Below are positions 44,443 to 52,673 of a stretch of DNA of 64,000 nt, piece after piece; positions within the stretch are counted from its first letter, which is position 1, and the number at the start of each line of letters is the position of its first letter. This DNA comes from Aquibacillus sediminis (GTDB lineage: Bacteria > Bacillota > Bacilli > Bacillales > Amphibacillaceae), in assembly GCF_005870085.1 (NCBI RefSeq), contig NZ_SZNM01000006.1, positions 122,740-186,739 on the forward strand, given 5' to 3'. Position numbers and translations under genes: made by a program. The notes beneath the pieces were generated by a model, which was not told the origin of the DNA, searched no databases, and worked only from the letters and a program-made list of their open reading frames with translations.

Positions 44443-44604
44443 ATGGAAAATACAAATGAAAAATTAAATCAGTTAAAGTCTTATTTAAATGGATTTATGA
44501 CAAAGCTAGATAACTTAGATCCAAGTGAAACTTCTGTCCAAGATATTGATCAATTAATTGAGATTGTGGAACAAATGGAAAAAAACTTAAAAAAAGAAGG
44601 ATGA
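44443..44604 (+). CDS. SE1561-family small protein
   Basis: This 53-aa protein is found by direct reading. It begins MENTNEKLNQLKSYLNGFMT, then KLDNLDPSETSVQDIDQLIE, and ends in EQMEKNLKKEG. It is a short acidic helical protein, as in the SE1561 family of Staphylococcus and Bacillus. RBS AAAGGAG lies before the ATG. It is divergent from yfkC. The family has no known function. Confidence 0.7.
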   Translation: MENTNEKLNQLKSYLNGFMTKLDNLDPSETSVQDIDQLIEIVEQMEKNLKKEG

Positions 44605-44717
44605 AGCATGTTTTGAGTGATGGACACATAAAGATTAAATGACAAAGAGAAAAAGTTTCGTCCCCACTAATACTTTGTTTCATGTCTCTGGGTCACTCAC
44701 TTTTAAAATATGCCAAT

Positions 44718-44751
44718 AACCGGTAATTAAAATTACCGGTTGATTTTTTTT
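44718..44751 (+). terminator. Terminator downstream of the SE1561-like gene
   Basis: AACCGGTAATT and AATTACCGGTT pair perfectly around a two-base loop, followed by GATTTTTTTT. It also insulates the next gene, which starts at 44806. Confidence 0.85.
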
Positions 44752-44805
44752 GTATTACGCTTTATCATGGTAGAGTGTTAAAGAGAAAAGAGAGGGGCAT
44801 TCACT

Positions 44806-46113
44806 ATGGCATCAGTCGTCATCATATCTGTACTCGTCATGACTGTACTAAGTTTGGCAAGAGTACACGTCATTTTAGCAATTATTATTGCTGGATTAAC
44901 TGCAGGACTGCTTTCGGGCCTATCGATTGTAGATGCTGTTGACCTTTTTGTAGAAGGTATGGGAGGGCAATCAAATACAGCATTAAGTTATATCCTATTA
45001 GGTGCTTTTGCAGTAGCGATTAATTATACAGGAATAACGAACCTATTAGTTAAAAATTTAATTCGTTTATTAAAAGGTAAAAAGGCATTTATGGTGTTAG
45101 TAATTGCAGCTATTGCATCGTTATCACAAAACGTGATTCCAGTTCATATTGCATTTATCCCAATATTAATTCCGCCATTATTAAAATTATTCGATGAAAT
45201 GAAACTGGATCGTCGTGCGGTAGCAACTGCATTAACATTTGGATTAAAGGCACCATACATGATGATTCCAATTGGATTTGGTTGGGCATTCCACACCACA
45301 ATCAAAGATGCGGTGGAAAATAGTGGGCTGTCGATTTCGATGGATGAAATAGCTATATCGATGCTCATTCCAGGTGCAGGGATGATATTCGGTCTGTTAA
45401 TTGCAGTATTTTTCACGTATCGCAATGATCGAACGGTCGAAGGTATTGGAAAAGAAGTAAATCTATCTTCTGAAGAAAAACAAGTACCGACTTTTAACAT
45501 GCAGCACTTATTAACTTTAATTGCTATTATTGCTGCACTAATTGTTCAAATTATAACGGAAAATCTTATTATAGGTGCATTAACAGGATTATTGCTTATG
45601 TTTGTATTTTTTGTTGTTCCATTTAGAAAAGTCGACAATGTGATTAGTGATGGTGTGGTCATGATGGGTAACATTGCGTTTGTCATGTTAGTGGCATCAG
45701 GCTTTGGACATGTCATTCAAGAAACAGGGGCTGTGACAGCGTTGGTAGAGGCATCTTCTGATTTACTTGGAGATAATAAAGCGGTGATTACCTTCGTCCT
45801 ACTATTAGTTGGTCTAGTTATTACGTTGGGAATTGGTTCATCATTCGGAACAGTACCAATTCTAGCCTCCTTATATGTACCAATTTGTTTAGCGGCCGGT
45901 TTTTCACCAATGGCTACGGTTGCGTTGATCGGGACAGCTGCTGCGTTAGGGGATGCTGGATCACCTGCTTCAGATAGTACGCTTGGACCAACCTCAGGGT
46001 TAAATGCAGATGGCAAACATCATCACATTTGGGATACTGTTGTACCAACTTTTATCCACTTTAATATACCAATTTTTATTTTTGGTTGGGTTGCGGTGTC
46101 ATGGATCTTTTAA
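44806..46113 (+). CDS. Na+/H+ antiporter family protein (YuiF-like)
   Basis: This 435-aa polytopic protein has eleven to twelve membrane segments. It shows the NhaC/YuiF-type pattern with two inverted halves: LSQNVIPVHIAFIPILIPPLL in the first, and IGSSFGTVPILASLYVPICLA plus GDAGSPASDSTLGPTSGLNAD in the second. The conserved DAGSPxSDSTLGPT block is diagnostic. It probably exchanges Na+ for H+ at the membrane; amino-acid transport has also been suggested for the family. RBS GAGAGGGG precedes the ATG. It is a single gene with its own terminators on both sides, in keeping with a salt-exposed organism. Confidence 0.85.
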   Translation: MASVVIISVLVMTVLSLARVHVILAIIIAGLTAGLLSGLSIVDAVDLFVEGMGGQSNTALSYILLGAFAVAINYTGITNLLVKNLIRLLKGKKAFMVLVIAAIASLSQNVIPVHIAFIPILIPPLLKLFDEMKLDRRAVATALTFGLKAPYMMIPIGFGWAFHTTIKDAVENSGLSISMDEIAISMLIPGAGMIFGLLIAVFFTYRNDRTVEGIGKEVNLSSEEKQVPTFNMQHLLTLIAIIAALIVQIITENLIIGALTGLLLMFVFFVVPFRKVDNVISDGVVMMGNIAFVMLVASGFGHVIQETGAVTALVEASSDLLGDNKAVITFVLLLVGLVITLGIGSSFGTVPILASLYVPICLAAGFSPMATVALIGTAAALGDAGSPASDSTLGPTSGLNADGKHHHIWDTVVPTFIHFNIPIFIFGWVAVSWIF

Positions 46114-46150
46114 TGCGTTACTATTTATAAAAAAACAAGCATAGTATATA

Positions 46151-46185
46151 GGAGTGCGAGTTGTATAACAATTTGCACTCCTTTT
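46151..46185 (+). terminator. Terminator of the antiporter gene
   Basis: AGGAGTGC and GCACTCCT form the stem with a T-rich tail, about 40 bp after the stop. Confidence 0.75.
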
Positions 46186-46328
46186 AATGTTGTTGTAAAA
46201 ACGGAATGTATTTTTGTCGAATAGGTTGATTCAGATAAACGAATTTAATGAATGTTATGTTAAAATTAAATTGTGGAACTTTGTTTAATCAATAACGTTA
46301 GTTAAAATGTAAAAAAAGAGGTGATGGT

Positions 46329-46493
46329 ATGAAATGGGTAGGTTTAACGTTAATGATATTGGCAGCTTTGGTATATTGGGTTTCAAAGGCCATTCATTTA
46401 AATCCTGTTTTCACAAATGTTTCTTTAGCATCTGTAGCTTTGGGTGCTATCATAATGGCTAGCGGGGTAATCATTAGTAAAGGTGATAAATAG
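46329..46493 (+). CDS. Small membrane protein, unknown (54 aa)
   Basis: This short frame is found by direct reading. It begins MKWVGLTLMILAALVYWVSK and continues AIHLNPVFTNVSLASVALGA, ending in a basic KGDK. It has two clear membrane segments and an excellent RBS (GAGGTGATG) close before the ATG, so it is likely translated. No family is recognised. It lies between the antiporter gene and a copy of the two-hairpin repeat. Confidence 0.6.
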   Translation: MKWVGLTLMILAALVYWVSKAIHLNPVFTNVSLASVALGAIIMASGVIISKGDK

Positions 46494-46609
46494 GTTAACT
46501 ACTTGTTTTTGTTTTCTATTTTTATTGTTCGCTTGTTGTGGAAATATATACGAAAGAATGTTACCGTTTTCCTCTCTAGAAACTAAACTTGCACTATTTA
46601 CATTTTAAC

Positions 46610-46770
46610 GATCGGTGCAACCGACCGTAAGACTCCCGCTTAAAAATATAAAGTGGGAGTAGAGTTTCGCTTTCACTTCGATCGGTTCAAGGGTCTGCGG
46701 GTTACCCTTATAATACTCACCGTTCAGTGGGAAGTGCAAAAACGCCCCACTGATTGAAGTTTCACTTTAT
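46610..46770 (+). repeat. Two-hairpin intergenic repeat, copy 7
   Basis: This is a full-length copy: CGGTGCAACCGACCGTAAGA, hairpin 1 ACTCCCGCTT...AAGTGGGAGT, GTTTCGCTTTCACTTCGAT, GGTTCAAGGGTCTGCGGG, hairpin 2 TTCAGTGGG...CCCCACTGA and the end GATTGAAGTTTCACTTTAT. Confidence 0.85.
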
Positions 46771-46836
46771 ATAGGTGTAGTGTATAAAAAGGGCAATTCG
46801 GCGAGAAAATAAGAGAAAAAAACGGGTGGTTTTTAT

Positions 46837-47622
46837 ATGAGACATACATTCATTTTTCTCCTAAGTTGCTTATTAATAATAAGTATATTCCCCACTTCTA
46901 CATCGGCAAGCTATGGTTGGGGATATAATAAGAGTACGAATAATCAGCCACCTAAGGCAGGAAAATATGGTGACATTTTAGAAGAAAATGGGAGTTATTA
47001 CATTGATCAATCAGGAGATAAAGAAATTTATCTAACGTTTGATAATGGATATGAAGAAGGGTATACAGAACAAGTACTAGATGTGTTAAAAGAAAAAGAT
47101 GTTCCAGCAACGTTTTTTGTTACGGGGCATTATGTTACTAGTAATAAACAGCTAATGAAACGCATGGTTAAAGAAGGGCATATTGTTGGAAACCATACGT
47201 ACCACCATCCAGATTTAACGACGATATCTAAACAAGAAATGAAGCAAGAATTAGATAGTTTAGAGGATGCAGTCGCAGAGGTTACCGATCAAAATTCAAT
47301 GAAATATGTGCGTCCTCCTAAAGGTACATTTAGTGAACAGTCGCTACAATGGGCTAATGAACTTGGATATATTCACATGTTTTGGTCGTTAACGTTTGTT
47401 GATTGGAATACGAACAGTCAACAAGGATGGCAACGTGCATATAAAAAGGTTGTGGATCAACTTCACCCTGGTGCGGTCATCTTACTCCATACTGTCTCTA
47501 AAGATAATGCAGAAGCGTTAGAACACTTAATTGATGATATTAGGCAACGAGGATATACATTTAAAAGCTTAGACCATTTAGTAATGAAGGATATGGTACC
47601 GACATCGTTATATGGTATGTAA
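46837..47622 (+). CDS. pdaA: Delta-lactam-biosynthetic polysaccharide deacetylase PdaA
   Basis: This 261-aa secreted enzyme has a signal peptide (1-24). It removes acetyl groups from N-acetylmuramic acid during muramic-delta-lactam formation in the spore cortex. The NodB-type motifs are visible: YLTFDNGYEEG (metal Asp), HTYHHPDLT (two His ligands), RPPKGTFSE, and the late LLHT histidine. The N-terminal region SYGWGYNKSTNNQPP is typical of PdaA. Its presence shows that the organism makes spores. RBS AACGGGTGG lies before the ATG. A terminator follows. In B. subtilis the gene (yfjS) lies in the same yfk-yfj neighbourhood. Confidence 0.93.
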   Translation: MRHTFIFLLSCLLIISIFPTSTSASYGWGYNKSTNNQPPKAGKYGDILEENGSYYIDQSGDKEIYLTFDNGYEEGYTEQVLDVLKEKDVPATFFVTGHYVTSNKQLMKRMVKEGHIVGNHTYHHPDLTTISKQEMKQELDSLEDAVAEVTDQNSMKYVRPPKGTFSEQSLQWANELGYIHMFWSLTFVDWNTNSQQGWQRAYKKVVDQLHPGAVILLHTVSKDNAEALEHLIDDIRQRGYTFKSLDHLVMKDMVPTSLYGM

Positions 47623-47627
47623 TAGGA

Positions 47628-47653
47628 GCCCTCTGGCAGATGCTAGAGGGTTT
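47628..47653 (+). terminator. Terminator of pdaA
   Basis: CCCTCTGGCA and TGCTAGAGGG pair with one bulge just after the stop, followed by TTTATTTGTG. Confidence 0.75.
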
Positions 47654-47711
47654 ATTTGTGTTTTAGGAAATCGTAGTCGTTGGTGAGGTCCTGGATTAAT
47701 CAAGAAAAGGA

Positions 47712-47808
47712 GTGTCACGGTAGGTTCGGTGAAAATCAGGGAGCGAATCAACCGAGAGAGTGTCAGTCACGGTAGGGTCGGTGGAAATCAGAGAGCGAAT
47801 CAACCGAG
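47712..47808. repeat. TCACGGTAG-type repeat, two units
   Basis: Two direct units of about 53 bp, each GTCACGGTAG-GTTCGGTG-AAATCAG, then GAGCGAATCAACCGAGA, differ at only a few bases. The same unit, more degenerate, occurs twice at 12650-12762. The GGTTCGGT and ACCGA parts are complementary. Confidence 0.7.
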
Positions 47809-47825
47809 ATGCACCTGTATTAAAA

Positions 47826-47857
47826 TGAAAAAAGACCGCGTAACCATCACGCGATCT
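47826..47857 (-). terminator. Terminator of the ppx-ppk operon
   Basis: GATCGCGT and ACGCGGTC pair on the minus strand with a short loop and are followed by TTTTTTCATTTT. It lies 21 bp after the ppk stop. Confidence 0.8.
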
Positions 47858-47877
47858 CTCCTAATCTTTATTCGATT

Positions 47878-49965
47878 TTACATAGACTCCTCATTATCAG
47901 AACGATGACATAATGCCAATTGGCTATTTACTTTCGCTTGGCCTTGCTTAGGCAAAACATAATGATAAGTCCCATCGCTTGCTAATTGTCTAGCTTTTAC
48001 ATTATCGCTTAGTAGTAGCAGCAAAATGTCTTTAATACGTTGCTTAATCGAATTGTCGACAACAGGAAAAAGCACTTCTACACGTTCAACCATATTTCTT
48101 TTCATCATATCTGCAGATGAAAGAAACAGTTTTTCATCACCACCATGGTGAAAGTAGTAGATGCGACTATGCTCTAGGAAACGCCCGACAATACTAATCA
48201 CAGTTATATTGTCACTAACGCCTTTGATACCTGGTTTTAGACAACAGATCCCTCGAACGATAAGGTCAATTTTGACGCCAGCTTGGGAAGCTTGGTAAAG
48301 TTTTTTAATTAATGGTTTGTCTGTCAGAGAATTCATTTTCGTAATAATTCGGCCATGGCCTTCTTGGTGATGGTAATTCATTTCAGCATCAATTAAGTCA
48401 ATAAACTTCTGACGCATCTCGAAAGGCGCGATCGATAAATGGTGGAATATTGGTTTTTCGGTATAACCACTCATATAGTTGAAAAAATTAGTCGCATCGA
48501 TTGCGAATTTCCGTTTGGTTGTGATTAAGCCCATGTCTGTATATTGTCTAGCGGTTTGGTCGTTATAGTTGCCTGTTCCCAAATGGACAAAACGTTGGGG
48601 TTTCTCCTGTTGTTTACGCACAATTAAAATCACTTTACTATGGGTTTTTAATCGGTCCATCCCATAGATCACATGACAACCCGCTTGTTCCAATTCCTTT
48701 GCCCAATGAACATTTTGTTCTTCATCAAACCGTGCTTTTAGTTCGACTAGTACGGTTACTTGTTTCCCTGTCTCTGCTGCACGTTTTAACCCAGAGATAA
48801 TCGGGGAGTCGCCACTAACCCGATACAATGTCTGTTTAATTGCTAATACATCTGGATCATCAGCAGCCTGTGTTATTAAGTCAACAACTGGTGTGAAAGC
48901 TTCATATGGATGATGAATAAAAATATCCCGTTTAATGGCAGCATCAAAAATATTTTCGTGTTTCTCTATAGCTTGAGGATGGTTTGGTTCAAAAGTTGGG
49001 AAGGTGAGTTGTTTGTGGTCACTCGATACTTGCTGGTAAAAGCTAAACAGAAACGTTAAATCCAGTGGACCATTCACCTTGTAGATATCTTTTTCTTCCA
49101 GTTCAAGTGTATTTTGTAGAAATGTAATTGTTTCAGGGGCATGTTGATGGTTGCGAACTTCAAGGCGTACAGCTGCCCCACGTTTTCGTTTCTTTAATTC
49201 TTGTTCCATTGCTTCCAATAGGTCACGTGCACCATCATCACGAAAAGTAAGATCGGCATTGCGTGTAATTCTAAATTGTGTAATCGATTGTACGTGATAA
49301 CCTTGGAAAAGTTTATTGATAAAGGTGCTCATAACATCTTCAATTAATAGGTAATGGTGTTGATTGTTCAATTGGACATATCGTCCTAAAAGCGCTGGTA
49401 CTTGTACAATCGCCATATGTGACGTTTTGTGCTCCCTAATGGACTTTAATGAAACAGCAATGTTCATGGAACGATTCATCAACATTGGAAACGGCCGATA
49501 TCTGTCAATCGCCATTGGTGTTAAAACTGGATAAATGTATTCATCAAAGTAAATCTCGAGATTCTGTTTTTCTTCCTTAGTTAGCGAATCCATTGTCCGT
49601 AAGTAAATGTTCTCTGATTCTAATTCTTTTTGTAGCTGATCAAAGCTATGGTATTGCTGTTCCACTAATGAATGATTCAACCTTGCAATGTGCTCTAGTT
49701 GTTCGGTTGGTGTTAGTTTTGCGGTTGGATCAGGGGTATGATGCCCAAATTTTAGTTGATCCTTTAACCCGGCAACACGTACCATATAAAATTCATCTAG
49801 ATTGGAACTAAATATGGCAAGGAATTTCAGACGTTCTAATAGTGGATTCGTTGTATCTTGTGCTTCTTCTAATACGCGCTTGTTAAAAGCTAACCAACTT
49901 AGTTCACGGTTGAAGTAGTGATTAGGATTGTCTAAGCTATTGTTTGAATGTTGGAAGGGTGACAT
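47878..49965 (-). CDS. ppk1: Polyphosphate kinase 1
   Basis: This 695-aa PPK1 polymerises the terminal phosphate of ATP into polyphosphate. Domain order is intact: the N-terminal helical domain (YFNRELSWLAFNKRVLEEA), the head domain, and two phospholipase-D-like catalytic domains. LKTHSKVILIVRK is the first HxK motif, with the autophosphorylated His in the family, and IYYFHHGGDEKLFLSSADMM the second. VELKARFDEEQNV and HLGTGNYND are further landmarks. RBS AAAGGATGAT precedes the ATG. It follows the exopolyphosphatase gene by 31 bp on the same strand, so synthesis and breakdown of polyphosphate are co-transcribed. Confidence 0.95.
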   Translation of the reverse strand: MSPFQHSNNSLDNPNHYFNRELSWLAFNKRVLEEAQDTTNPLLERLKFLAIFSSNLDEFYMVRVAGLKDQLKFGHHTPDPTAKLTPTEQLEHIARLNHSLVEQQYHSFDQLQKELESENIYLRTMDSLTKEEKQNLEIYFDEYIYPVLTPMAIDRYRPFPMLMNRSMNIAVSLKSIREHKTSHMAIVQVPALLGRYVQLNNQHHYLLIEDVMSTFINKLFQGYHVQSITQFRITRNADLTFRDDGARDLLEAMEQELKKRKRGAAVRLEVRNHQHAPETITFLQNTLELEEKDIYKVNGPLDLTFLFSFYQQVSSDHKQLTFPTFEPNHPQAIEKHENIFDAAIKRDIFIHHPYEAFTPVVDLITQAADDPDVLAIKQTLYRVSGDSPIISGLKRAAETGKQVTVLVELKARFDEEQNVHWAKELEQAGCHVIYGMDRLKTHSKVILIVRKQQEKPQRFVHLGTGNYNDQTARQYTDMGLITTKRKFAIDATNFFNYMSGYTEKPIFHHLSIAPFEMRQKFIDLIDAEMNYHHQEGHGRIITKMNSLTDKPLIKKLYQASQAGVKIDLIVRGICCLKPGIKGVSDNITVISIVGRFLEHSRIYYFHHGGDEKLFLSSADMMKRNMVERVEVLFPVVDNSIKQRIKDILLLLLSDNVKARQLASDGTYHYVLPKQGQAKVNSQLALCHRSDNEESM

Positions 49966-49996
49966 CTTGTATCATCCTTTGTTGGTAAATTGTCCA

Positions 49997-51541
49997 CTAT
50001 TTATTTGCTGCATCATCTTCTGTAGTATTTACAAAAGTAAGTTCAATATTTTTGTCTAGTTCTCTTTCAAGATGTTTTTTCTGTTTTTCAGCTTGGTACT
50101 CCTCAGGCATCCAATCCTGGTCACAGAACACTTTAATTGTTAAGGTATTGTTCGTTGCTGTGCCATCTAGTTGTGTCACAATTTTTCGATTGGTTGTATT
50201 TAAACTGTATCCGAATTTTAGAAGCGCCCCTAATAGGCGTAACTTTCTTTGTTCCTGTTTGGTAAACCAATCCTCCACAGGTTCGATAAACTGTTTAAAC
50301 ACCGATTTACTTTTAAACGATGCAATTAGTGCTAGTTGTAAACGATCGCGGTGCATGAGACCATCCATTGTGCGGTTGGCCAGTAGATAGAAAGTATGTT
50401 GTGCACTTGATTCCGAATCGATATAATCACCAAGGTTAAAGACATAACTAGCTAAGCTCAAAAGTTCCCAGTCCTGTTTTGTTAACGGATTGTCTAATTC
50501 GATAACGTCATGTAAATACGAAACTAGTTGTTGTACGTGGTTGCTTTTATTAGCGTCTAAATCATAATAATGAACGAGTTCTTGAATACTATCTTCCACC
50601 ACATCTGGTAAAAGGTCTGTTCCTATATGGTCTGCCAGTTGTTGATAAAACATACCATCTCGAAGACCCTTCCTACTTAGTATGAAACTTGTAGCGCCCA
50701 CTGTCTCGAATAGGCAGTCAAACACTTCGATTGCAGGAAGAATAATATCTGCACGGTCTTTTGATAACCCCTCGACTTGCTGGCGTTGTTCAATCGTTCG
50801 TTGACTGATTAGTTCGCTAATTTCTTTTATATCTGTTCCTTGCATTTGGTATTGGTGCAATCCTGCAAATGGGTAATTTTTTCGATGTTGATCGATTTGT
50901 ACGACATTACGGGCACTGCCGCCTATTGCGATGATTGGAACTTGTTTATTGGTAAGCCATGGTAGCGTATCAAATTGTTGATACACAAAGGATCGTAATG
51001 CTTGTCGTTCTTTATCCGTTACAGGATCCTGATTGAAAAAATCCTTCAATGTAATAGTCCCGAATGGAAAACTATGTGATTCGACGATTTCTCTATTTTT
51101 AAAATAGGTTAGTTCTGTACTTCCGCCACCAATGTCTATCGTGATCCCATCTGTAATTGATGTTGAATGTACGACTGCGAGATAACCGAAATAGGCCTCT
51201 TCTTGTTCAGATAGTATTTTTATCGTTAAGCCAACCTCTTGTTGTATTTTATCAAGGATGGATGCTTTGTTGGTGGCTTGGCGGATCGTAGCAGTGGCAA
51301 CACAGACCAAGTCTTCGAGTTGATAGGTTTGAATAACTGCTTTGAAACTTTGTAAAGCAGTTTGTAATTTATTTATTCCTTGATCGGTAAGATGGTTGTT
51401 CTGATCAAGGTGATTACGTAACCGAGCAACAGATTTTATACTTTCAACGTCACGTAAACGACCAGCATTTTCTTGTGCATAAATGACAAGTCGTATTGTA
51501 TTAGAGCCAATATCTATAATGCCGAAATAATTTTTATTCAT
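49997..51541 (-). CDS. ppx: Exopolyphosphatase (Ppx/GppA family)
   Basis: This 514-aa enzyme of the actin-like Ppx/GppA family trims phosphate from polyphosphate ends (or pppGpp). IGSNTIRLVIY at the N-terminus (phosphate 1) and TIDIGGGSTELTYF (phosphate 2) are diagnostic, and GGSARN follows. A C-terminal helical HD-like region is present, so this is the long form. I start at ATG 51541 with AGGTGAT upstream, giving MNKNYFGIIDIGSNT; longer in-frame starts lack family similarity. It precedes ppk1 by 31 bp. It is divergent from the AlkA-type glycosylase gene. Confidence 0.94.
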   Translation of the reverse strand: MNKNYFGIIDIGSNTIRLVIYAQENAGRLRDVESIKSVARLRNHLDQNNHLTDQGINKLQTALQSFKAVIQTYQLEDLVCVATATIRQATNKASILDKIQQEVGLTIKILSEQEEAYFGYLAVVHSTSITDGITIDIGGGSTELTYFKNREIVESHSFPFGTITLKDFFNQDPVTDKERQALRSFVYQQFDTLPWLTNKQVPIIAIGGSARNVVQIDQHRKNYPFAGLHQYQMQGTDIKEISELISQRTIEQRQQVEGLSKDRADIILPAIEVFDCLFETVGATSFILSRKGLRDGMFYQQLADHIGTDLLPDVVEDSIQELVHYYDLDANKSNHVQQLVSYLHDVIELDNPLTKQDWELLSLASYVFNLGDYIDSESSAQHTFYLLANRTMDGLMHRDRLQLALIASFKSKSVFKQFIEPVEDWFTKQEQRKLRLLGALLKFGYSLNTTNRKIVTQLDGTATNNTLTIKVFCDQDWMPEEYQAEKQKKHLERELDKNIELTFVNTTEDDAANK

Positions 51542-51676
51542 GTTTATCACCTGCCTATCGATTAGATTGTGATAGATGGCGCATTCGTAATCATGCAATC
51601 GATGAATTCAAAAATTTGGTTAGTAGTGGTAACATTTGGTACCCTAACACCACTAATATACGAAGGAGTAAAAAAT

Positions 51677-52561
51677 ATGTGGACAGAAAAAATGGCATTA
51701 GATACGATCTATGATTTTGATTATGTGTTAAAACGCTTGGCAATGGACCCGTTACATGTTGTGGACCTTGATGAAAAGTATATCTACATCCCTGTTTTAT
51801 TACCGTCAGGAAAACACGTTGTCAGACTCACCTCTCTTGGGACGACCACACAACCTGTTGTGGAACTAGCTAGTGACAGCTTGGAAGAAAAATCAAAACT
51901 AATCGATCATGTTTTCGATCTATTCCGGTGGCAGGTGAATTTATCTGACAAAGCCAACCATTTTAAAGGAACCAATTTAGAGTCCCTTTTCATTCGACGA
52001 TATCCTGGAACTCCGGTAGTGAAAGAATTTCATCCATATGCTTCCTTAATGAAAACGATTATTCATCAACAATTAAATATGGCATTTGCCCATACTTTAA
52101 CGCGAAGGTTTGTCGAACAGTACGGCTCTAAAGTGGAGGGGGTTTGGTTTTACCCAACACCAGAAGAAGTGGCTAGTATTAGTTATGAAGACTTACGTCA
52201 GTTGCAATTTAGCCAACGGAAAGCGGAATATGTGATTAATACGAGTAGGTTGATTGTGGATGGGGAATTAAACTTAGAACAGTTAGCGCAAGAATCGGAC
52301 GAACAAGTGATGAAAACCTTAGTGAAAATCAGAGGGATTGGCAATTGGACAGCAGAGAACTGGCTGTTATTCGGTGCTGGACGTGAAGATTTATTACCGA
52401 AAAAGGATATTGGGATTCAAAATGCTTTGAAACATTATTTCGGAATGGACCGAAAACCTACGTTGCAAGAGATTGATGACATGAGTAAGGAATGGATGCC
52501 ATTTCGTAGTTATGCAACGCTGATTCTATGGCGAACGATGGAAGAACGGCAGATGGGGTGA
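51677..52561 (+). CDS. yfjP: DNA-3-methyladenine glycosylase II (AlkA/YfjP type)
   Basis: This 294-aa base-excision repair glycosylase removes alkylated purines. The helix-hairpin-helix plus GPD block is clear: LVKIRGIGNWTAENWLLFGAG followed by PKKDIGIQNALK, whose Asp is the catalytic residue. IIHQQLNMAFAHTLTRRFVE is the usual first HhH-domain helix. An AlkA-like N-terminal domain precedes it. I use ATG 51677 because AAGGAGTA lies nine bases upstream; the longer frame contains a hydrophobic stretch unlike the family. Similar to B. subtilis YfjP. Divergent from ppx. Confidence 0.92.
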   Translation: MWTEKMALDTIYDFDYVLKRLAMDPLHVVDLDEKYIYIPVLLPSGKHVVRLTSLGTTTQPVVELASDSLEEKSKLIDHVFDLFRWQVNLSDKANHFKGTNLESLFIRRYPGTPVVKEFHPYASLMKTIIHQQLNMAFAHTLTRRFVEQYGSKVEGVWFYPTPEEVASISYEDLRQLQFSQRKAEYVINTSRLIVDGELNLEQLAQESDEQVMKTLVKIRGIGNWTAENWLLFGAGREDLLPKKDIGIQNALKHYFGMDRKPTLQEIDDMSKEWMPFRSYATLILWRTMEERQMG

Positions 52562-52599
52562 ACATGGACCTAGGAGAGAGAAGTAAGGTAAGGGGGGTA

Positions 52600-52665
52600 A
52601 GGCAATTAGCGGAAGGGGGGATCCTCAAGGATAACTTCGGATCACGATTCCGCTAACCCCTTAGC
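52600..52665. repeat. ATTCCGTTA-type repeat fragment
   Basis: AATTAGCGGAAGGGGGGATCC and, inverted, GATCACGATTCCGCTAACC-type sequence face each other across about 20 bases. It lies just before the end of the convergent TPR gene and may end transcription from both sides. Confidence 0.5.
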
Positions 52666-52673
52666 ACTGGCTG

